Shown here in pieces: positions 6,394 through 9,807 of a DNA stretch of 9,807 bases. Position numbers and translations under genes: made by a program. Position 1 is the first letter of the stretch; the number at the start of each line of letters is the position of its first letter. Under the pieces are notes generated by a model that saw only the letters and a program-made list of their open reading frames with translations, did no database searches and was not told the origin of the DNA. Source of the stretch: Alphaproteobacteria bacterium (GTDB taxonomy: Bacteria > Pseudomonadota > Alphaproteobacteria > Sphingomonadales > Emcibacteraceae); assembly GCA_002401545.1 (NCBI GenBank), contig NVTJ01000004.1:31439-41245 (forward strand), written 5' to 3'.

Positions 6394-7551
6394 TTAAAGA
6401 GACCCCTTAATGGCGTCGAGACAGATAGTGCTATATGCTTTCTTATCGAAAATTATGGGATTGGTGCCGGCACTGGGGTCGGCCACAGACATCTTGCCAA
6501 TATGATCGGCGCAATCCGGTGTAATCCCGATAGCGGCCAAGTCATGTGGAATTTCAAGTTCTTCACGCAGACTTAGAACCCAGTCCAGAAATGCCTCGAA
6601 ACTATGCTCCAGTCCGATCACCTGAGCCAGCCACGCAATATCTTTCCCGATAACAGACCGGTTGGCCTTCAGGACATAGGGCATCAGTATGGCGTTCAGC
6701 ATACCATGATGAGCGCCGAAAACAGCCCCCAGAGAATGGGCGATGGCATGCATCGCGCCAAGGCCACGCTGGAAAGCAGTCGCCCCCATCATCGAGGCGA
6801 CCAGCATATGACTGCGGGCTTCAATATTCTGTCCGTCCCGAACAGCCAAGGGCAGCCACTCTTTGACCATACCAATGGCTTCAACCGCAATACCGCGCGC
6901 CATGGGATGATATCCCGGGGCGCAAAAGGCTTCCAGACTATGGGACAGGGCATCCATGCCCGTCGCGGCGGTCAGACCCGCCGGCAACAGGGCGGTAAGC
7001 TCTGGGTCCAAAATAACCTTTTTTGGCATCATCAGCGGATGAAAAATAATTTTCTTCTCATGGCTCTCAACATCCAGAATCACTGATGCCCGCCCGACCT
7101 CTGATCCTGTGCCAGCGGTCGTTGGTATAGCAATGACCGGGGCCACACCGGATGTGATAACCCGTGTCCAGTTATCGCCCACATCCTCAAAATCCCAAAG
7201 AGGGCGTGTTTGCCCCGCCATCAGGGCCACCGCTTTTCCGGCATCAAGACTGCTGCCGCCACCAAGGGCGATAACGCCGTCATGTTCGCCCTGCCGGTAA
7301 ATATCCAAACCAGCATCTATGTCTTCCCCGGTGGGATTTGAATGTACTTCAGAAAACAGGCCAACGCCAAGGCCAGCGGCCAGACAATCGGCCTGTAGCT
7401 TGCCAACGAACGGCAGTGCGCTCAGACCGGGATCGGTCACAATCAAAGGCCTTTCAACGCCTAAATCCCGGCATTCGGCGACCACATCACTGATCCGGCC
7501 TGCCCCCAGTGAAATAGAGGTCGGGAAATTCCAGTTTGCAGATAATGACAT
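6394..7551 (-). CDS. Iron-containing (group III) alcohol dehydrogenase
   Basis: A 385-residue cytoplasmic NAD(P)-dependent dehydrogenase of the Fe-ADH family (FucO, AdhB, EutG-like), which interconverts a primary alcohol and an aldehyde. The cofactor loop GGGSSLD is at 97-103, and the PTTAGTGSEVG signature starts at 143. The metal ligands are visible as D200 and H204 (GMDALSHSLEAF), H268 (AMHAIAHSLGA) and H282 (GAHHGMLN), with the same spacing as FucO D196/H200/H263/H277. Length is normal for the family. Substrate cannot be read from sequence. The gene starts 15 nt after the stop of the aldehyde dehydrogenase gene, so the two are almost certainly co-transcribed and act in sequence. The likely flow is alcohol to aldehyde here, then aldehyde to acid by the neighbour. 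The ribosome binding site is only a weak purine run (AGAGAAAGA), which fits coupled translation from the gene upstream. Confidence 0.95.
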   Translation of the reverse strand: MSLSANWNFPTSISLGAGRISDVVAECRDLGVERPLIVTDPGLSALPFVGKLQADCLAAGLGVGLFSEVHSNPTGEDIDAGLDIYRQGEHDGVIALGGGSSLDAGKAVALMAGQTRPLWDFEDVGDNWTRVITSGVAPVIAIPTTAGTGSEVGRASVILDVESHEKKIIFHPLMMPKKVILDPELTALLPAGLTAATGMDALSHSLEAFCAPGYHPMARGIAVEAIGMVKEWLPLAVRDGQNIEARSHMLVASMMGATAFQRGLGAMHAIAHSLGAVFGAHHGMLNAILMPYVLKANRSVIGKDIAWLAQVIGLEHSFEAFLDWVLSLREELEIPHDLAAIGITPDCADHIGKMSVADPSAGTNPIIFDKKAYSTICLDAIKGSL

Positions 7552-7566
7552 TGATGAATCTTTCTC

Positions 7567-8961
7567 TTAAGTCAAAACACGATAATGATATGATTTAGGC
7601 CGGGTCAATGCCTCGTAACCCACGCTTGACAAGGTGCAGCCGCGACCTGAATTCTTGATGCCGGTCCAGGCAAGTGCCGGGTCCAGATAATCGCAGCGGT
7701 TTGAGAAGAAGGTGCCACATTGCACACGCTCCCCGATTGCAGTGGCCACAGAAAAATTATCGGTCCATACCGAAGCCGTAAGACCAAACTCGCTGTCATT
7801 CATAAGTTCTATGGCTTCATCATCGCTGTCAACGGCCATGATGCCAATGACGGGGCCGAAACTTTCCTCTGTCATCACGCGCATGGAATGATCAACATTG
7901 ATCAATACCTGTGGCGCAAGATAATTACTTCCCGGCAAGTCCCGGGCAAATAAGGACGGGTCTATCAATGCTTCCGCACCCTGACTGATGGCCTCTGCCG
8001 CCTGATTGCGGACAAATTCAGCGGCTTTGACGTTAACCAGTGGGCCAAGCGTGGTTTCCTGTTCCAGAGGGCTGCCCAATATATATTGCTTTGTAATATC
8101 AACAAACCCATCAACAAAATCCTTGAAAACAGATCTGTGAACATAGATACGCTCTATGCCGCAGCAGGATTGGCCGGAATTGAAAAATGACCCGTCAACC
8201 AGACTTTCGATGGCATATGGCAGGGCAGCATCCGCCCGAACATATGCCGGGTCTTTGCCGCCCAGTTCCAGACCAGAGCCAATGAACTGGCCCGCGATAG
8301 TTTCTTCAATGCGCGCCCCGGCAGGGACAGAGCCGGTAAAAGCCACATAGTTGATTTTTCCCGAACGAATGGCTGTTGCCGTATCGGCGTGGGTTATATG
8401 CAGGGACTGGAACACGCCAGCCGGTAATCCGGCTTCAGAAAAAGATTCCGCAAGGCGCTCCGAACATAATGGCGTCTGGCTCGAATGTTTAAGAATAACA
8501 GAATTGCCCGCCATAATGGCCGGAACAACAGAATTAACCGCCGTGAGGTACGGATAATTCCACGGGGCGATTGTCAGCACAACGCCAACGGGCACCCTTT
8601 TGATAAAACGCTCCCCGGCAAGGTTGTCTTTTATGTGAATATCCGCCAAGGCGTCTGCGGCGATGCCGATCATATGGCTTGAGCGCTCAACCACTCCGGA
8701 TACTTCACCATCGCCAAACCGGACCGGGCGGCCCATTTGCCACGCCAGTTCCTGCCCATGACGCGCCTTCTGCTGTTGGAAAATATCAATGGCGCGCGTG
8801 CATATTTCCGCACGTTCCCCAACAGATCTTTTTTGCCATGCCTGCTGTGCCATCATGGCGTCATCCAACGCCTGATCCAATTGTTCACCGGAGACATACT
8901 GGCGTTCAAGATATACTGAACCGTCCACTGGCGAGATTACCTGAAATATATTGGCCGTCAC
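7567..8961 (-). CDS. NAD(P)-dependent aldehyde dehydrogenase
   Basis: A 464-residue aldehyde dehydrogenase superfamily enzyme that oxidises an aldehyde to its carboxylic acid. Seen motifs are PWNYPY (133-138), the cofactor lysine in ILKHSS (K158), FTGSVPAG (208-215), the general-base glutamate in LELGGKDP (E232), the catalytic cysteine in NSGQSCCG (C266, followed by a second Cys), and EESFGP (365-370). All catalytic residues are intact. The IERIYVH stretch after the cysteine and the overall style resemble an uncharacterised ALDH subgroup rather than betaine aldehyde or succinate semialdehyde dehydrogenases; that placement is from memory. It begins with GTG at 8961-8959, supported by a good upstream AAGGA. 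It lies 94 bp after the permease gene and 15 bp before the Fe-ADH gene. This context suggests it oxidises the aldehyde that the Fe-ADH makes from an imported amino alcohol or its derivative. Confidence 0.95.
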   Translation of the reverse strand: MTANIFQVISPVDGSVYLERQYVSGEQLDQALDDAMMAQQAWQKRSVGERAEICTRAIDIFQQQKARHGQELAWQMGRPVRFGDGEVSGVVERSSHMIGIAADALADIHIKDNLAGERFIKRVPVGVVLTIAPWNYPYLTAVNSVVPAIMAGNSVILKHSSQTPLCSERLAESFSEAGLPAGVFQSLHITHADTATAIRSGKINYVAFTGSVPAGARIEETIAGQFIGSGLELGGKDPAYVRADAALPYAIESLVDGSFFNSGQSCCGIERIYVHRSVFKDFVDGFVDITKQYILGSPLEQETTLGPLVNVKAAEFVRNQAAEAISQGAEALIDPSLFARDLPGSNYLAPQVLINVDHSMRVMTEESFGPVIGIMAVDSDDEAIELMNDSEFGLTASVWTDNFSVATAIGERVQCGTFFSNRCDYLDPALAWTGIKNSGRGCTLSSVGYEALTRPKSYHYRVLT

Positions 8962-8967
8962 TTTTGT

Positions 8968-8972
8968 TCCTT
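8968..8972 (-). promoter_or_regulatory. Ribosome binding site supporting the GTG start of the ALDH gene
   Basis: AAGGA on the minus strand lies 6 nt before GTG at 8961-8959. No in-frame ATG nearby is better placed, and the GTG gives the expected N-terminal ISPVDGSVY segment. Confidence 0.65.
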
Positions 8973-9029
8973 ATTCGTTATGGTCACAGATGAGGTCGCA
9001 TCACGCATCCATCGCCCCTGCATCAAAAC

Positions 9030-9045
9030 CCGTAATTCCGTAATT
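9030..9045. repeat. Tandem 8-bp repeat in the permease-ALDH spacer
   Basis: CCGTAATT occurs twice back to back in the 94-bp spacer 8962-9055. The rest of the spacer holds several GCATC/GATGC words, but I see no convincing terminator hairpin with a T-run and no clear promoter. Read-through from the permease gene is therefore plausible. Confidence 0.5.
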
Positions 9046-9055
9046 TTAAATATTA

Positions 9056-9807
9056 TTAATCAAGAGAGGCTTCCGCTTTTCGGATCGCTTCAAATTCTTC
9101 TTCCGGTGCCTGGGCGACAAGGTGATGCCGACTATACAACAGAAAATATGACACCATGAGGCAATAGAAAATTGCCGCATAGAAAATCACATTTGGCTCC
9201 ACCAGGAACCCCGCAATCAAGGCAATAACAGCAAGGAACAAGGCGATACCGGACGTGACTATGCCGCCAGGTGTCCGGTAAGGCCTATCCATATCAGGTT
9301 CACTTACCCTGAGCTTTATATGAGCCGCCATCATTAAAATATAGGATATGGAAGCACCAAATACCGCCACCAGAATCAGCATATTACCATCTACAGTCAA
9401 GGAAAGCAGAAAACCCAGTGACCCCGGCACCAAAAGGGCGAGGTAAGGCGTTTTGCGCTTTGATGTCAGGGACAGAACCCGCGGCAGATAACCCGCACGG
9501 GACAAGGCAAATACCTGACGGGAATAGCCAAATATTATGGAAAAGAAACTGGCAATCAATCCGGCAAGTCCGACGATGTTGATTATCTTTCCCGTTAGCG
9601 TCGGCCCGCCATAAGCGGTATCTGACCGCATCGCTTCAATCAAGGGATCACCCGCATTGGCAATATTTGCCGCACCGCCACCACCGGGGCCAAGCAGAAG
9701 TACCAGTGCCGCCAGTAGCAATAAAACCATAATCGCTGCAATCATGCCTTTTGGCATATTACGCTGCGGGTCTGCCGTTTCCTCAGCCGCCAACGGCAGT
9801 CCTTCAA
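9056..9807 (-). CDS. eat: Ethanolamine permease-like APC transporter (5' end cut by window edge)
   Basis: An inner-membrane amino acid-polyamine-organocation family permease; 249 C-terminal residues are visible, about half of the usual 450-480. The frame is open to base 9807, reading EGLPLAAEET, so the true start lies outside the window; the TTG at 9791-9793 is internal. About six membrane segments follow, fitting TM7-12: AAIMVLLLLAALVLLL, IVGLAGLIASFFSIIFGYS, LALLVPGSLGFLLSL, LILVAVFGASISYILMMAA, IALFLAVIALIAGFLV and FYAAIFYCLMVSYFLLY. Loop signatures RQVFALSRAGYLPRVLSLT, KTPYLAL, DRPYRTPGG and the tail YSRHHLVAQAPEEEFEAI closely recall the ethanolamine permease family (TIGR00908). Other small amines or amino alcohols remain possible. 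It is first in view of the right-hand cluster and probably imports the substrate of the ADH/ALDH pair. Confidence 0.88.
   Translation of the reverse strand, partial: EGLPLAAEETADPQRNMPKGMIAAIMVLLLLAALVLLLGPGGGGAANIANAGDPLIEAMRSDTAYGGPTLTGKIINIVGLAGLIASFFSIIFGYSRQVFALSRAGYLPRVLSLTSKRKTPYLALLVPGSLGFLLSLTVDGNMLILVAVFGASISYILMMAAHIKLRVSEPDMDRPYRTPGGIVTSGIALFLAVIALIAGFLVEPNVIFYAAIFYCLMVSYFLLYSRHHLVAQAPEEEFEAIRKAEASLD

Noticed and set aside
9791..9793. TTG as the start codon of the permease
   Set aside because: The frame continues upstream to the window edge as EGLP before LAAEET, which is conserved internal permease sequence, so this is an internal leucine.

Overview
The window looks like ordinary chromosomal DNA of an alphaproteobacterium. 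The evidence is the protein style: MnmA with the alphaproteobacterial N-terminal extension, a fused CysN-CysC, moderate GC with AT-rich spacers, and tight co-directional genes with GGAGG-type ribosome binding sites. A marine or free-living lineage would fit, but the order cannot be fixed from this sequence. All genes except one lie on the minus strand. I see no rRNA, tRNA, CRISPR array, insertion sequence or integration scar, and no spacer longer than about 145 bases.

Left part (1-4306): the 5' three-quarters of mnmA (tRNA 2-thiouridylase) runs off the left edge. It is divergent from a small DUF188/UPF0178 (YaiI/YqxD-like) gene, the only plus-strand gene. That gene converges on, and overlaps by 15 bp, the end of a two-gene sulfate activation operon. 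cysD (ATP sulfurylase small subunit) and cysNC (GTPase subunit fused to APS kinase) are coupled by a 1-nt stop/start overlap and together turn sulfate into PAPS. An AT-rich 144-bp leader upstream of cysD holds a perfect 6-2-6 palindrome over a possible promoter.

Right part (4451-9807): five minus-strand genes, read from the right edge leftwards. They are an ethanolamine-permease-like APC transporter (cut by the edge), an aldehyde dehydrogenase, an iron-type alcohol dehydrogenase, a phytanoyl-CoA-dioxygenase-family Fe(II)/2-oxoglutarate oxygenase, and an exported protein that fuses a glyoxalase-like (VOC) domain to a RidA-like domain. The order suggests a catabolic cassette for a small amino alcohol or a derivative: import, alcohol to aldehyde, aldehyde to acid, with an oxygenase and a periplasmic accessory protein. 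The substrate is not proven. One concrete model is a gamma-glutamylated ethanolamine route, which predicts a glutamine-synthetase-like gene and a gamma-glutamyl hydrolase just beyond the right edge.

The least ordinary items are the secreted VOC-RidA fusion, whose RidA half lacks the catalytic arginine, and the unassigned permease/ALDH/ADH/PhyH cassette.
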